Below are positions 30,918 through 44,478 of a DNA stretch of 45,504 nt, one piece after another. A program made the translations under genes and the position numbers. The number at the start of each line of letters is the position of its first letter. Positions within the stretch are counted from its first letter, which is position 1. This stretch comes from Podila epigama (Eukaryota > Mortierellomycota > Mortierellomycetes > Mortierellales > Mortierellaceae): contig JAAAVE010000024.1 in the NCBI GenBank assembly GCA_015679605.1, positions 1 to 45,504 on the forward strand, in the 5' to 3' direction. Below the pieces are notes generated by a model, which saw nothing but the letters and a program-made list of their open reading frames with translations, was not told the origin of the DNA and searched no databases.

Positions 30918-33900
30918 TTACGCGATGGGGATGGCACGCGTCTCGAAGCGAGCACGCAGCTTCTCAAGCTCACGTTCAAGCCTGTCATGAATGGGGTGTT
31001 GAGAAAGATAGAATATAAAGTGGTCAGAATATTGAACAAAGGACGCAGTTATAAGCAATGGAGGAGTTCACGACGAGTTTTGTCTTTACCTGACAGACTT
31101 TTCTTTGCTCTCTATCGACTCGCGTTCAGCCTTGCGCTTGGCTATCGTCAAGTTGTTCTCGGCCATCACCTGTCACAAATATATTGTCAGCACTTGTTTT
31201 CCAACACGCGTCATCACCACTTTCCTTCAGAATAGTGCTCCAAAAAGAAAAAAAAAAAAGACAATTGAACTTACCAAATCCTCAACACGCTGTCGCAGGG
31301 TCTTGAGCTTTTGATCCATCTTGGCCGCCTCATCATCCTGACGCGCCTTGAGCTTGTCGCGCTCCAGGAGCTGGTGTTGCAGATCGCGGACCATGCGCTC
31401 CGACCGTCGCTGCACTCTCAGCGCCTCTTGTCGGTTCCGGATTTCAGCATCCAACAGCGTGGTCTTCTCGTCCAGTTTCTGCTGAAGCACACCAACAGAA
31501 CGGGGTCCATGCGCCTGTGTGGCCGCCTCGAGATCCACAATGCGGAGTCCAAGCTCTGTCACCTGTTTCTCCAACGCATTCTAAACAAAGAGTTTTTCCA
31601 ACCAGAGTAGAGAAAATAGTAAGTGACCACGACCGACAATGTAGGACTGGCAACAAACAACTACATCAACGACAACACTACTCCACATAACAATAGCCAC
31701 CCCCGTCATGACATACCTTGGCTCTAAGATTCTCTTCATTCTGTGCCCTCTCCTTGGCTAGTTCGCTCTCGGCCTCAACCACAGCCAGTTCAGCCTTGCG
31801 CAACTTCTCTGTGCACAATGTGACCTGGTACTGCTGCTCCTCAAGCCGCTCGCGCAGATCGCCTGCTTCTTGGTTCAGGGCCATCTTGATGCGTTCTGCA
31901 GTCTGCTTGTTCTGCGTCACCGTCTGGAACTGCTCTCCAACATCGTCCAATCTTTGCTCCAGTCCACGCTTCGTCTTCTCGAGCGCAACACGCGCCGCCT
32001 CGGACTCGTCCAATGCAGCTCGGACTTCGCGCACCTGTGAGAGCAAGCTCACGATCTGCACCTGTAAATCATCTTGTGCCGCAAGCAAGTCCTGGTAACT
32101 CTTGTTCAAGTCATTATTCCTTGTCTCAAGTCTTTCCTTATCCTTCTTCCATGACTGACTGCTTCGAAGTTCTTGCTCAAAGTTATTGTTGACCTCCTCC
32201 AACTCTACCGACAATTGCCGATGTACCTCCTTCATCTTTTGCATATTAGCACGCTCCAGCTCAATCTCGGTCACCAACTGTCGGATCTCCTTCTGGTACT
32301 TCTTCTTGGTTGCCTCGAGCATCTGCTCCGTGTCTTCAATCTCCTTTCGGTGCTTCTCACGTTCCGACGCAAGTTCCTCGTCCAACCGACGTCGCGCCAT
32401 GCTCAAATCCGCGTTCGTAATCAAGTCTTCCTCCATACTGTCCTCGAGTTCTCGCATCTGCTGCTGGTAGGCTGCCGCCCGCTCCTCTGCCAACCGACGC
32501 TCAGCAAGGGCCTCCTGAAGAGATTCCTCAAGATCCTTCAGCTGCAGCCGCATAAATCCTTCGGATTTTTCGGCTTTGAGTCGGTTCAAGTCTGCGGTTT
32601 CGAGGCGTGTCAGAGTTGATTCGGCCTTGGCCCGGTAGATTTGCAAGGATTCTTGAAGCTCACTCATCTTGACTGCCTCCGCCTCGGACTTGATTTGAAG
32701 GTCCTGTAGCTCAGCCGCCAGTCGTCGGCGATGTGCACCTTCTTCATTCTTGGCCAGAATCTCGGCCTCGAGCTGCGCCTTGATGTCGTCCAGATCCGCC
32801 TGCATCGTCTTACGCTGCCGCTCCATATTCGCAATCTCACCCAACTTGTCTTCGAGCTCAAGCTGTGCCAGTCTCTGTGCTGCAACGGCCGCCTTGCGCG
32901 ATTCTTCCAATCCTTGGAGTTGATCCTCCATCTCGCCACGAATCTTGGTCGTCAAGTAATCGAGCTCGGACGAGTCATCCTTCTTTGCAGCCGCCATCAT
33001 CTCACGTGTATCAGCCTCCTCGTCGGCCAACTCTTGCAATCTTTGAATCTCACGTTCGAGTTTCCGGATTTTCTCAGCCATTCCGGCCTTGGAGTCATCA
33101 CCACCGTCCAGTTCCTGTCGCAGGCTTTCGACCTCAGCCGTAATTTGTTTATGGGCTCGATCGAGTGCCTCTTTCTCATCCTGGAGGGCCTCGAGCTCGC
33201 TCTGGATTGTATTAGACTTGCGTTCATGGCGTGAGGCGAGCTCCTCAAAATTCTTGCGCAGACGCTCCTCAGCCTCGAGTCGAGTTTGGTACTCGCGCAA
33301 AGTGGTCTCGAGCTTTTTCTTTGTCCGTTCCATATCGGTCTTGGAACGAGTCGACGTGTCGCGGTTAAGGCTAAGGTCATCGATTTGCTCCTTCAGCTTC
33401 TTGTTTGCCTTGGCCATCTCGTTCATTGCAGTCATGTTCTCAGTCAGCTGCTGGCCAAGTTCATCAATCTCCAGCAGCAGAATCTTCTTAGTCTCTTCCT
33501 GTTGCTGTTCTTTGGCCTCCATGTCGGCTGCCATTGCTCGACGCGACTCGGCCAACTGTTCCTCAAACCGACGCTTGAGTTCCTCAGCTGCATAACGTGC
33601 ATTCTTCTCCTCGTCGTATTTCTCCTGGAGCTCTTGAATCTGTGCCTCGAGTTTGCGTTTAATTTTTTCGACTTCATGTGCACTCTTGCCACTGGTACCA
33701 AACTCGTTGATAAGCGAGCCGAGCTCCTTCTCAAGCTCTGCCTTGGACCTTGTCAGACTTGTGATTTGCTGGCTCTGGTTCTCGAGATCCAAGTTCAGGC
33801 TATCGAGGGCGGTTTGAAGTTTACGCGAGTTTGATTCCGCTAGCTCACGATGATGGCGTTCGACCTGAGCTTGTTCCTTGACCGTTGACAGCTGGATCTC

Positions 33901-36900
33901 GATTGCCTTGGCTGCCTTTTCGGCAGCACGGGCGACAGCATGGTCACGCTCGAGCTCATGTCGAAGATCCTCGACTTCGGCCGTCAAACGACCCTTGCTC
34001 TTTTCGATGTTGCTCACTGTGTGTGTCAAGTCCTCATTGCGGGCCTGGAGTTCCGACAGGTTCTTCTCTAGTCGCCTCTTGGCCTCCTCGAGTTCGTTGT
34101 TGCGCTCCAGGGTCTCGTTCTCAAACTTGAATTTGAGTTCGTCCAACTCTGCAGCCTGGGACAAAGCCTTACTCTGGAACTCAGCTTTGCAGATCTCATC
34201 CTCTTCGCGGCCACGTCTCAAGTCATCCAACTCCATCTCGAGTTCGCGTTTGGAAACCTCGGCCTGCTGGCGTCGTTGAACTTCTTCTTCCAGTTCCTCG
34301 CGCAACATATCGATCTGTTTCTGGTTCGATGCCTTTTCACGCTCAAGACGCATGAGACGCTCGTTTGTGTCGTCGTTTCTAGAATTGGCGGTGCTGAGTT
34401 GACGCAGATAGCTTTCTTTGGTCAGGCGCTCTTGGTCCAATGCACTCTCGAGCTCCGTCTCCCTATTGCGGGAAGCTTGCAGCTCATTCGTGGTCTGCTT
34501 GAGCGTCTTTTGCCAGGTGTCCACCACCTGGACATGGCGCTCAACATGACTCTGCATCTCTGACAATTGCTTTTCGAGCGAATTCTTGGCTCCTGTCATG
34601 GCTGCATGGTCTTGTGAGAGCTCTTCGACCTCCTGACGGTATTGCTCGTTCTGGGCAGCCATCTTCTTGCGACCTTCCTCGAGTTCGAGCTGTAGATTCA
34701 CAATCTCTTCCTTGAGCAGATTCATCTCGGTTTCGCGCATGCGCTGGACCTCACTGTTCCTTGTCGCTTCGTCGCCCTTGGCCTCCAGATTACGACGCGT
34801 CTCCTCCAGTTGCTCCTCCATACGAGCCCTAATCTTGTCAAGTTTGGCCAGTTCATGGCGCTCTGCCTCGAGTTCTTCCTCGTTCTGTTGCAACTTAACC
34901 AACAGATCCCTACGGAGTTTCTCACCGCCACTCTTCTCGCGTTCGAGTTCGAGCTCCAAGGCTGTGACACGGCTTGATTTGTCTTGAATCTGTTTCTCCT
35001 GGTTGGTGCAAGTGCGTCCAAGATCGAGTGCTTGCTCTTTGGCCTGCTTCAGCTCTGCTTCAGCTGCCATATGCTTATTCTTAAAGACCAGCTTTTCACT
35101 CTCCACCTTTTCGATCTTGCTCTCGAGTTCTTCGATGATGTTCTTGAGACGAAGTCGGATGCGTTCCAACTCTAGATCCTTCTCATCCACTTCCTTATGC
35201 AACTCCTCGAGCCGGGTCTCAAGCGCATTCTTTTCACTCTCGAGTTTCCGAACCGTGGCCGTGTCATTGTTCCACTGAGCTTGAACGTGCTTCAGCTCTA
35301 CCTCTTTGGTCGAACGCTCCTTCTCTAGCCGCTCAATGAGCTCGGTCTGCTCAGTCACCTTCTCATCCAATCGCTTGGTCTGCAAGGCAGCTTCAGCTTT
35401 GGCCAGAGTCAACTCCTCGAGCTGGGCTTCTGTCTGCGCCAGATCATTCTCGATCTCACGTACACGGTCCTCCAGCTGAGCAGCTCGGGCTTGTGTACGA
35501 ATCAAGATTTGTTCGTTATCAATCGAGAGGTTCCGTTCTGTCTCCAGTAAGCTCTCCAGACGCGCCCTCTCGGCCTCATGAGCCCGACTGGCTTCTTCGA
35601 GAGCCATGCGTGCCTGTTCCTCCTGTTGCTGTTTCTCCGCCAAGACACGCACCTTTTCTTGGTTCTCACGGAGCTCTTCAGCCACTCGGGTGACATTCAA
35701 GAGAGGCTTGATTCGGACATACATCTTCCACCATGACCATTCACGTAGCTGGACGTAGACACGAGCGTTGCGCTGAATGATCTTGATGGCCTTTGCACGG
35801 TCAATCTTTTGGTTCAAGTGGCGACGTGCAAGATAGCCACGACAGACGGCTTGACACTTTGTGAATATTTGAGAGAGCTTTTGGTCGCGAATGTCTTCAA
35901 GATCAGCGAGCTAAAGTAATCATGATACATGAGTTGAGATTTTTCCATGAGTGAAGATACGAGAAAAAGGAAAGGTTGAGGATGAGGATGAGGAAAAATA
36001 AATTGAATTAGAGATTGCGCAGTGTAAATCGGATTTTGACAAAAGGTATCAAGTTAAGTGAGGATACAACTTTTATACTTACGACGCCAGAACGGAAAAA
36101 GACTTTACTGGTGCCGACACGGTACTGACCCTTATCCATCTGCAACGCCTCGAGAAGCGTTTGGGCGGCGACGCGTCCGTCCATATAACCTTGTGGAATA
36201 AGTCCAGGCGAGAGAATCTCGTATCGCTGCCTAAACTCTGCAAAGAGGATTCGGTTCGGGAAACCAGCACGGCAGATACGAATACCTTCTAGAACACCGT
36301 TGCAACGCAACTGGTCGAGCACAAGAGGTACATTAATGCGACCGGCACGTTTCTCTTCGTTGGGGATGATGCACCGCACAAAATGAGGTCGGGTTTCGTA
36401 GAGATGATCCATGAGTGACCGCAGCTGCTCCTTGTGGCGTTGCGCTACAGTTCGGAAAGCACCCTTCTTTGCACGGTTGCGGACGGTAAAGTCCTGTTCC
36501 TCGACGAGGTAGTCTGGGAAAAGGGAGGCAACATACTTTTCGCTCGAATGGGCCAACAAGCGGGTGATGTTTTCGTTCAGAGGATCTTTGTTCTTGTCCA
36601 ACCATCCCTCTGTTCTGTACTCAACTTTGCCAGCATAATGGTGCAAGATGAAGCCTTCTTGGAACCTGGGGACCTCGTACTTGTCAGACTTTCCTTTCCA
36701 AAGAGATGTCAATTTTGTCACGAAGGATTTGTCAGTACCCTTGGGCACTACACACTCTTCGTCAAGGCACGACAAGATACCAATTGGCTAGGAAATGGTA
36801 AAACAAGGGAGAAGAATGTAATTTAGCACCACATTTTTTTTTTTGTTCGAACGCGTTTTTCTATGTTCAAGAATTGTGAAATAAAAGAGAAACTTACGTT

Positions 36901-39584
36901 CGAATCTTCAATTAGTTGGATAGTAGGCTGCAAATCTTGTCCAAAGTCCATGTACTTCCATTCAATGTTTTCACGTTTGTACTCGTCCTGCTCCAGAATG
37001 AACATGTGATGGTTGAAGAATTGCTGAAGTTTCTCATTCGTGTAGTTAATGCAGAGCTGTTCAAAACTATTGACCTAATGTGTAAAAAAAAAAAAAGGGA
37101 TGATCCCCATCCCGTTACCCAAGAAAAAAAAATCAACAAGATATTCCATGAAAACTGTAGGGTATTGCAATATATCTCTTGTAATACCAAAAGAAAAAAA
37201 ACATCTGCAGAAATCTTTATCATACCTCGAAAATCTCGAAACCTGCGATATCCAGAACACCGATAAAGGTGGTAAACTTTTTACCAGGAGTGTCGATGGC
37301 CAGGTTAATACGCGCGATAATAGAGTCAAACATACGTTCATACAGTGCCGTGGAGAGCGCTTCGATGGAGTAGAGGACTTGCTGGTCTGTACGAGCTTGG
37401 ACGACCCACTCACGACCAGCCTTGACCTTGGGCTTGAGTAGTCCCTTGACAAAGTCAGAAAGCGGAATGCCAAGAACGTGGCAGACCTTTTCAGCCACCG
37501 ATGTATCCTTGAGCTGTGCTTGGTCCGAACGATCAGATGACACTGAAATGTTACCCAGGTGGAGGATTGCTGCAATGATGCGGAAAAGGTTCTGTTGTTC
37601 TTGTTGCGTGAAGCCCATCACATCCATTGATTTCTAGCGACAGGGTTTTATGTTAAAGAAATGAATTTATTGATTCGTATAAATGCGGGTTAATAAAGTG
37701 TCTTTTTTCATTCTCTCATTCTCCCTCGCTTACACACACTCGCTCATATTCATGCTTTTTGTAATTTGGTTTGGACCCATTTGACAAGAACTTACGAGAA
37801 GAAGCGACCATTCCTCAGAATCATTCACTCCAGCAATGGTGTGGCTCGAGTTCTTTACGAACCCATAGTCACTGACTACTCCATCTAGCAATAATGTTTC
37901 TGTAAAAAAGTAAAGGCAAAAAAAACAGGTCAGACTTGTCTTTTATCTCGATAATCAATGATGGCTCGAGTAAACAAGAACTGAGGCAGTGATTTACTTC
38001 TCAGTGCGGGGGATGCTCCTGCGAGCAATTGGTAAAAGACGTGGTAGTTGCGCTCTTGTGGGGTCTGAAAGGTGACACGCGACTTTTCGAACAGATAGCG
38101 TTCAATATTGCCTCCTGCAATCTGTCCACCTGAAGTGAACTCGATTCGGATGAATTTTCCCTGTTGAAGCGTATATTGACGTGTTTTTTGTTTATGTTAA
38201 AAGTGATAAAATGAGAATGAGAATGTGAGTGAGGAAAATTCCTCACTACGCAAAAAACAATAATTATCATAATAATATGATAAATACGCGAGACATTTTC
38301 CACTACTTACAAAACGTGAAGAGTTGTTGTTACGGATTGTTTGTGCGTTTCCAAAAGCTTCCAGGATAGGATTCGCTTGTAGGATCTGTTCTTCTAGTCG
38401 ACCAATCTTTTGACCCTTGTCGCCCGACGCGATAGAGGCAAGGTACTGGATGACCTTCTTGGTGTTCTCGGTCTTGCCTGCACCAGACTCTCCCGTGATT
38501 AGAATAGATTGGTTATCACGATCCTGGAGCATATCATGGTACGCTGCATCTGAGACAGCATAGATGTGAGGTGCCATCTCATGCCGCTTCTTGTGTCGGT
38601 AGGCTAGAATAACCTCATCGGTGTATATTCCCAGCTTTCGGTATGGGTTGACCGCGACCAAGAAGAGGCCGGAGTATGTCTAGAGGATGATTTCAGAGGA
38701 GGGATTCGCGTCATTATGACTAGATGATTGGCACAAATTCGAGAATCATGTTCTTTTCTTCTTCAGGAGAAAAGGAGAGGTTTGAACCACGATGGTGGAA
38801 AAAAAGATTAAATGCTAAGGATGAAGCAAAGGACGCGATTCCAACGAAACCGGCAGTGGGAAAAGGGACAATTGGGTCAAATAAGAACAAGCAGGGGAGG
38901 GGGTTTGACAGGGTGCCACGAAAAAACTAAAGATGAACCATGGGGAACAAAAAAGGTTGCAGAACTATAACTGGATGGCGTGAACCTGTTATTGTCAGGG
39001 CTTCATTGACTTACATAGATCAAGTTTGAGTGATACCTCAGCCTGAGGTTATGGATGACAGAGGCCTCGTTCAGATAGGTGAGGTTTGCCATATCCTCGA
39101 CCTTGTCAAACTTTGGAGGGTTCATCTTGTCCGTCTGGTTGATGTCCACGGTTTTGATCTATGTGAGCGCGTTTTGATGTATGGTTGTGATATGGATGTG
39201 AATACAATGAGTATAGGTCACTTTTTGTTTTCTTCTCCTGGTGGTTGTCGCCATGACCGTGACAATTCACAATGCCGAATGACACAATAGGTTCTTGACT
39301 TTGTTCTTGGTCATTTTCCCTCCATACTGGCAACCGAACATATACAGACACACAAAAACGCAAACACATTCCACTAAGTCAATGAAAAAAAGGAAAATCA
39401 CACTCACCAGGCCATTGTTCAGGTGTACTTCAACTTTTTCACCTTCTTCTTTAGAGATCCATGCTGCGATATAGCCCTCATCTTTGTCCTCGACCCAGAC
39501 CCACTTCTTTTCATTGAAAGCTGCCTGTGCCACAGCATCGACGACTAGGCCACGATAGCCTGCCCGCTGCACGCCTTCCTCCAT
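30918..39584 (-). CDS. myosin II heavy chain (conventional, cytokinetic)
   Basis: Complete, about 2,296 aa. Twelve exons on the minus strand: 39584-39408, 39158-39015, 38679-38311, 38160-37998, 37899-37796, 37633-37226, 37074-36898, 36787-36083, 35910-31717, 31580-31275, 31169-31090 and 30981-30918; all GT-AG with consistent phase. Order of parts: SH3-like N-terminal domain ([16 protein letters not shown]), motor domain with P-loop GESGAGKT (170-177), switch I NNNSSRF (224-230) and switch II DIAGFE (447-452), and an SH1 helix region [18 protein letters not shown]. Then come two IQ-like segments (about 768-810) for light chains, the invariant Pro in IKPLLN (P818), and a coiled coil of about 1,460 residues to the C-terminus. 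This drives actomyosin ring contraction at septation. The tail is longer than in animal myosin II (whole protein about 1,950 aa). Confidence 0.96.
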
Positions 39585-40901
39585 GCTAAAAATATGATAA
39601 AAGTCCTTTGTTGTTGTTGTTGCTGTGTTTGGTGTTAGACCAAGCTTCTACAAATGGTGGTGCAGATGTCTCTGTTCTTAGCTGCTCTCTTTGTGTTGGA
39701 TGCTTCGATTTTTTGAGTGCTTCCCTATTTATCCAGTGTAATTGATGTCAAATAGTGAGGTGGATGTTTTTCAATGCGTAGCCAGTTGTATTTTTTTTTC
39801 CTCCAATGTGTTTCCTCGTTGTTGTCTTGTTTCTCCTGTAAAGAGGTGCTTCTTTGCAAAAAAAAAAAAAAAAAAGGATATGTTGTATGATTGAGTTTTT
39901 AGGTGTCAAGAAGTGTGCAAAGTGACCGGTGTATGAAGAAGACAAAGAGTGGAATGGATGAAAAAGTTTTGTGTATGTGTGTGCGTATGTGTGTTTGTGC
40001 GCGTGGTGTGGAGGAGAGTAGATAAAAAAAAAAACAAAAAAAAAACAAAAAAAAAACGAAAGGAAAAAAAAGAAAATAGAATTAGAAATTGGAACAAAAA
40101 GAACCGAAATAGGGGGAAAAGAAAAAGAGAGAAGGAGAGAAAGAGAGACAAGAAAGGGGGGCGAGGTGGCTGTTCACCGCATGGATGGTTGGAAGGATGG
40201 ATGAATGGATGGATGCACAACTTGGACAGGACACACAAACATGAAATGGGTTGACGTCTGTCGGCAACCACGAATGACCATATGGTTTTTTCTTTTTCGC
40301 GTCTTTCACTTGTAGGCCATTGTTTAGCAACAGGCACAACATGTCACAACCTTCACAGCTCTCAAAAATCAATGTCGTTGTCATGTCATCTGCACAGACA
40401 CAAAGAAGACCCCTTTTTTTCTTGTCAAAGACACAGCCTGACCTCACCTTGACCTGAATGACCTGACCTCTGACCTACATGACCTGACGTACCTTGACTT
40501 GACTTGATGTGACGTGACTTGGCGCGACAAGGCATGACCTTGACTTTGGCCTTTTGTCCTCCAGCGGGCCTTTATTTATTGCGCATGCACTTCTTCGTCA
40601 ACACCCTTTTTTTTATGGTTCCCCAACAAACATGCAAACATGTCAGCTCAAGACATCATTACGATCCAGGAACGATCGATGTATTCAAACCGAAAAATAA
40701 ATAGTCCTTAGGGACGATGACACACATTCCAAGCTGGTAGCATATTAACTAAACTAACTGAACCGAGTGAGGACGTCAAATGAATGTTGTATTTATAAAA
40801 ACGCATGCTGTTGTAACTTTCTGCACTTCTCTTGCTCTCACATCCTTTCACTCTCGAAAAAGGATAGCCTACGAAAAAAAAAAAAAGACTCTGCTTCCTA
40901 T
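39585..40901. promoter_or_regulatory. myosin II promoter and CCT3 3' flank
   Basis: 1,317 bp with no supported gene. Next to myosin are GTT repeats (39611-39622), an A17 run (39859-39875), and a long purine-rich tract (40020-40165) that reads as a CT-rich promoter tract on the minus strand. GGATGGATGAATGGATGGATG-like repeats follow at 40190-40215, then the TGACN array at 40439-40546. Confidence 0.55.
40439..40546 (+). repeat. degenerate (TGACN) pentamer array
   Basis: About 13 TGACC/TGACT/TGACG words in 108 bp, many overlapping at 5-bp steps (for example 40459, 40464, 40480, 40485, 40495, 40500, 40505 as TGATG, 40510, 40515). It lies about 855 bp upstream of the myosin II start and 356 bp past the CCT3 stop. 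It could be an old pentameric satellite or a cluster of factor sites; sequence alone cannot decide. Confidence 0.75.
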
Positions 40902-43398
40902 TTACTGCTCAGGCTGCAAATCGTTCTCACCCATCTCCTGTTGTTCAGGTGCGGCACCACCCTGCTGAGGCCGCTGTCCCGACAATCCCGAAACAATATC
41001 ATCCACGCGAAGCAACAGGCACGACGACTCGATGGCAGTCTTGATCGTCTGAACCTTGACGGCATTGGGCTCCCAAATACCATACTCGTGCATGTCCACA
41101 ATCTTGCCTGCATGTCCGTCAATGCCCCACGAGTGGTTACCGGTCGCATGCTTGGCACGGAGCGAGGTCAAGATCTTGATCGCATTGCCACCACAGTTCT
41201 GAATCAAAGTGCGAGGAATGACTTCCATAGCCTCTGCAACAGCTCTGTAGGGCCACTGGACTGCACCTTCCAAGGTCTTGCTCTTCTCCATGAGACCAAC
41301 AGAGATGGCCATCTCTGTAGCGCCTCCACCAGGAGCCAACTTGGGGTTAAAGTACACATTACGGGCAACAGACATGGCATCCATCAAGTTGCGCTCAATC
41401 TCGTTCAAAATATCCTTGGAAGGTCCACGAAGAACAACTGTGCAGGCCTTGGGGTTCTTGCATCCAGTCAAGAATGTAAAGTATCTATGAAAGAGGCAAG
41501 CGTACGAGCATGGACATACGAAGGAGGGATTGTTAGAACGTGACAAGGTAGCGTGGGAGAAGGCTCGACATACAAAAATGGTCATACAATATGACAACAA
41601 CAACAACAACAACAACAGCAACAATAAACAAACAAACGTACTCATCACCAATCTTCTCGATAGCAAACAGACCGCAGTCGGTTCCGACGTCAGACTCCTT
41701 GAGATCATCGACACGGTTAACAATGGTGGCGCCAACAGCACGAGCAATACGGTTGTTGTCAGTCTTGCGAACGCGGCGGATCGCAGTGATGTTAGCCTTG
41801 ACAAAGTAGTGCTGAGCAAGGTCAGAAACTCCCTTCTCGGTGAAGACGATATCAGGCTTCAACTCAATGATCTTGTCGCACATGCTCTTGATCTGCTCCT
41901 CCTCAATCTGCAAAATTCTGCTCCAGTCCGACTCCTTGGTGACTTCAATGTTTGTCTGAGACTCGCCCTTCTTGTACTCCAGAGGGCAATCGAGAAGAAT
42001 TACACGGGGGTTCTCAATGCGACGACGCATCTTTGGGTGGGTGACATCCTTGTTGACCATAACTCCGTCCAAAACTCTGGAATCCTCAATCTCACCACCA
42101 GGAATCTATTGAGAAAGTTGTTTTTGTTGGAAATGATAGGAAGAATAAAAGGGTTGGATAAAGGTTAATTCAGTTCTGTAAGAAAACGATCCGATAAAAG
42201 GTCTGATCTGACTAGCAACTGTCGATCAGCACCACCAGGAAAAATCCCGACAGCCACACTCAGTTATACCTTCTCGATTCTGGCATATCGCTTAATGTCG
42301 ACCTCGCGGCGACCATCCACCTCAACTGCGACGCAGCGGACAGCATCCAAAGCAAGTTTGCACATCATATCACTCCAGCGGCTGACAAACTTGGTTCCGA
42401 TCGAGGTCTTGACAAGCTCCAACATCTCCTTGGGGTCATTGACGTTGACGGGGACAGAAATGTTGTCGACGATCTGAATAGCATCCTCCAGTGCTTGCTT
42501 GAATGCTGCAATGATCACAATAGGGTGAATGTTGCGCTCCAGGTAAGGAAGAGCCTGAGCGAGGACCTCACCAGCTGGAGACAGGCCAAGGAGATGGAGG
42601 AGAATCAAAGGATAGAAACAAACGGTACATAAAAAACTTTTGAATTAGCTTCGATTCAATCTCGATCCGTAGGTATCTTGCATCATGATCTGACGTGGGC
42701 AAAAAGATTATTTTACCCAAGATGATAACACTCGTAGTTCCGTCACCGACTTCCTCGTCCTGTGTCCTGGCAAGTTCGATCATGCTCTTGGCAGCAGGGT
42801 GTGCTACCTCGACTTCTCTGAGAATGGCGTTTCCATCGTTCGTCAGAACAACGCCTCCCATAGGGTCCAGCAACATCTTCAACATGGAACGGGGACCAAG
42901 ACACGTCCTGATAATATCGGCCACAGTCTAATACGAGGAGGAAGATCAAGGATAGATCTGAGTCTCTGCAAAACAGCCGCATTTATATGTGTACACATTG
43001 AAGACAGCGTCATCCAGCTTCAAGCAATAAAATAAAGAGAGGAGAAGAGAAAAGAAAAGAAAGGTCGCTGTATACCTTGGCAGCAGTAATGTTGGAGGTC
43101 TGAGCCTTACGGCCAGTCTCACGCTCCATGTTCGTGTCTAGCAAGATGGAAGGAATGGTAGTTCATGATGGGATTGTCAATCTTGGTGTGTCTCTATTGT
43201 AGTGTACCCTCTGACATGTCAACGCGTATGCACCCCCTTTGTTCATTTCTCGGTGGGGTGTTGATTGGGTACTGGTTTTTTTCTTTTTTTTCTTCCAGGC
43301 ACCAAGTATAGAGAGCTTTTTGTCCATATTATGTCGCATCATAGTTTTAAGCGAATGGGGTACTAGCACGTACTCATCACAATCACTTGTCCGCTCAT
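40902..43398 (-). CDS. CCT3: T-complex protein 1 subunit gamma (CCT3)
   Basis: Six exons on the minus strand, 43398-43374, 43137-43076, 42927-42717, 42574-42270, 42105-41642 and 41484-40902, encode 549 aa. CCT is the cytosolic group II chaperonin that folds actin and tubulins. The protein is colinear with human CCT3: RKAQTSNITAAKTVADIIRT, CLGPRSMLKMLLDPMGG, the ATP-site GDGTTSV, DVTHPKMRR, LEYKKGESQTNIEV, ITAIRRVRKTDNNRIARA, and APGGGATEM near the C-terminal equatorial domain. The tail is Gln/Pro/Glu-rich (GQRPQQGGAAPEQQEM). The first coding exon is only 25 nt. Intron 5 carries a CAA/TTG repeat (41595-41617). Gamma-tubulin and myosin, client-type genes, sit in the same window, probably by chance. 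Confidence 0.97.
41595..41617 (+). repeat. (CAA)n microsatellite in CCT3 intron
   Basis: About seven perfect CAA units in the intron between 41641 and 41485. Confidence 0.85.
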
Positions 43399-44478
43399 GT
43401 TGAATGTATATATTCCTTTGGTAGGTGATGGCGGTTGAGGTGGGAGATGATGAGAGGGTTGAGTGATGAAAATAAAAATATGAGAAATGAATGCCGTGCA
43501 ATTGCCAACACGAAATACCTTCCTTGACCTTCTGTGGTCTCTCAAAAGGTGAAAGCAGACTGAGTGGGTGGCTTAGAAATTTTGTCACGATTATTTTGCA
43601 TTCTGAGGGGGGGCTTGATTTGAGTCCAGACGAAATTCTTGCCCAAGAAAAAAAACCAACGCGTCGCTGCTGGATGTATTCTTTCGTTAAGTTGTGTTCT
43701 TCAGGTCTACATTATGACCTGTAACAATTGATTTCCACTCGCACCATGACCTCTCTGTGATGCCAAAATATATGTATATATATGTCGTGTTAAAAGGATG
43801 TAAGGTCTTTTTCGGGGACCATGACCATGGTTCTGCGACGCAAAAGAACAACTTCTCCTGGGTTTTCCCATACTTCATTTAGCAAAAGGTGTGTCTTCGT
43901 TGACAGGTGCGTCTATCAGAGCACACTCGCGTCAATGGCTCAAAGACTTTGTCGACATCTCTCACGTTTTGGATAGGACCTCGATACTTTTCTACATCCG
44001 GTATGCACTCTTGGTGCCTATACTACGATAATTGACAAGTGTAACCAAGGCCCCCCTTGCAAAGCGAAAAGAAGGAAATAAAAATTTGCTGAGCAGTTCA
44101 ATGATCCATGTACCTTTGTAAATGCAAATGCGCAAAACCCCTTTAAATACGAAAAGACGTTCGCTGGCTTTCTTTTTGCCCAATCCTTCTGTCCATCGCC
44201 TTTTTTTTTCTTCATCTTTATGATCCACCACTTTAAAGTAATACATCTGGTTCAAATATCCCCCCCTTCTCACACATCAACTCACAACTGTACCTCGGAT
44301 TAGTATCCAAAGTGCACATTTTCTTCAATTACCGCTTTTCACTCAGTGTTTACGACAGGACACATCACAACTTTCCTGTCGCGTCAGAGCACACATACGA
44401 CTTTTGTCATCAAAATTCACAAAACAGCGTCCACCCAACCAACACCCCCCGCCTGTTTGAAGCGAACACAATATCAAG
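43399..44478. promoter_or_regulatory. divergent spacer CCT3 / SPT2-like gene
   Basis: 1,080 bp between start codons, no supported gene. I see scattered T/A runs, a G7 run near 43608 and a C7 run near 44260, and a TATATGTATATATATG stretch at about 43769-43784, but no recognised regulatory site. Confidence 0.45.

Noticed and set aside
31718-35278. Several long open frames antisense to the myosin rod (up to about 180 codons)
   Set aside because: They are by-products of the biased, stop-poor codon use of a coiled coil on the opposite strand and show no domain features.
40439-40546. TGACCT array as nuclear-receptor response elements
   Set aside because: TGACCT is a half-site for animal nuclear receptors, which fungi lack in that form; a simple pentamer repeat or bZIP sites are better explanations.
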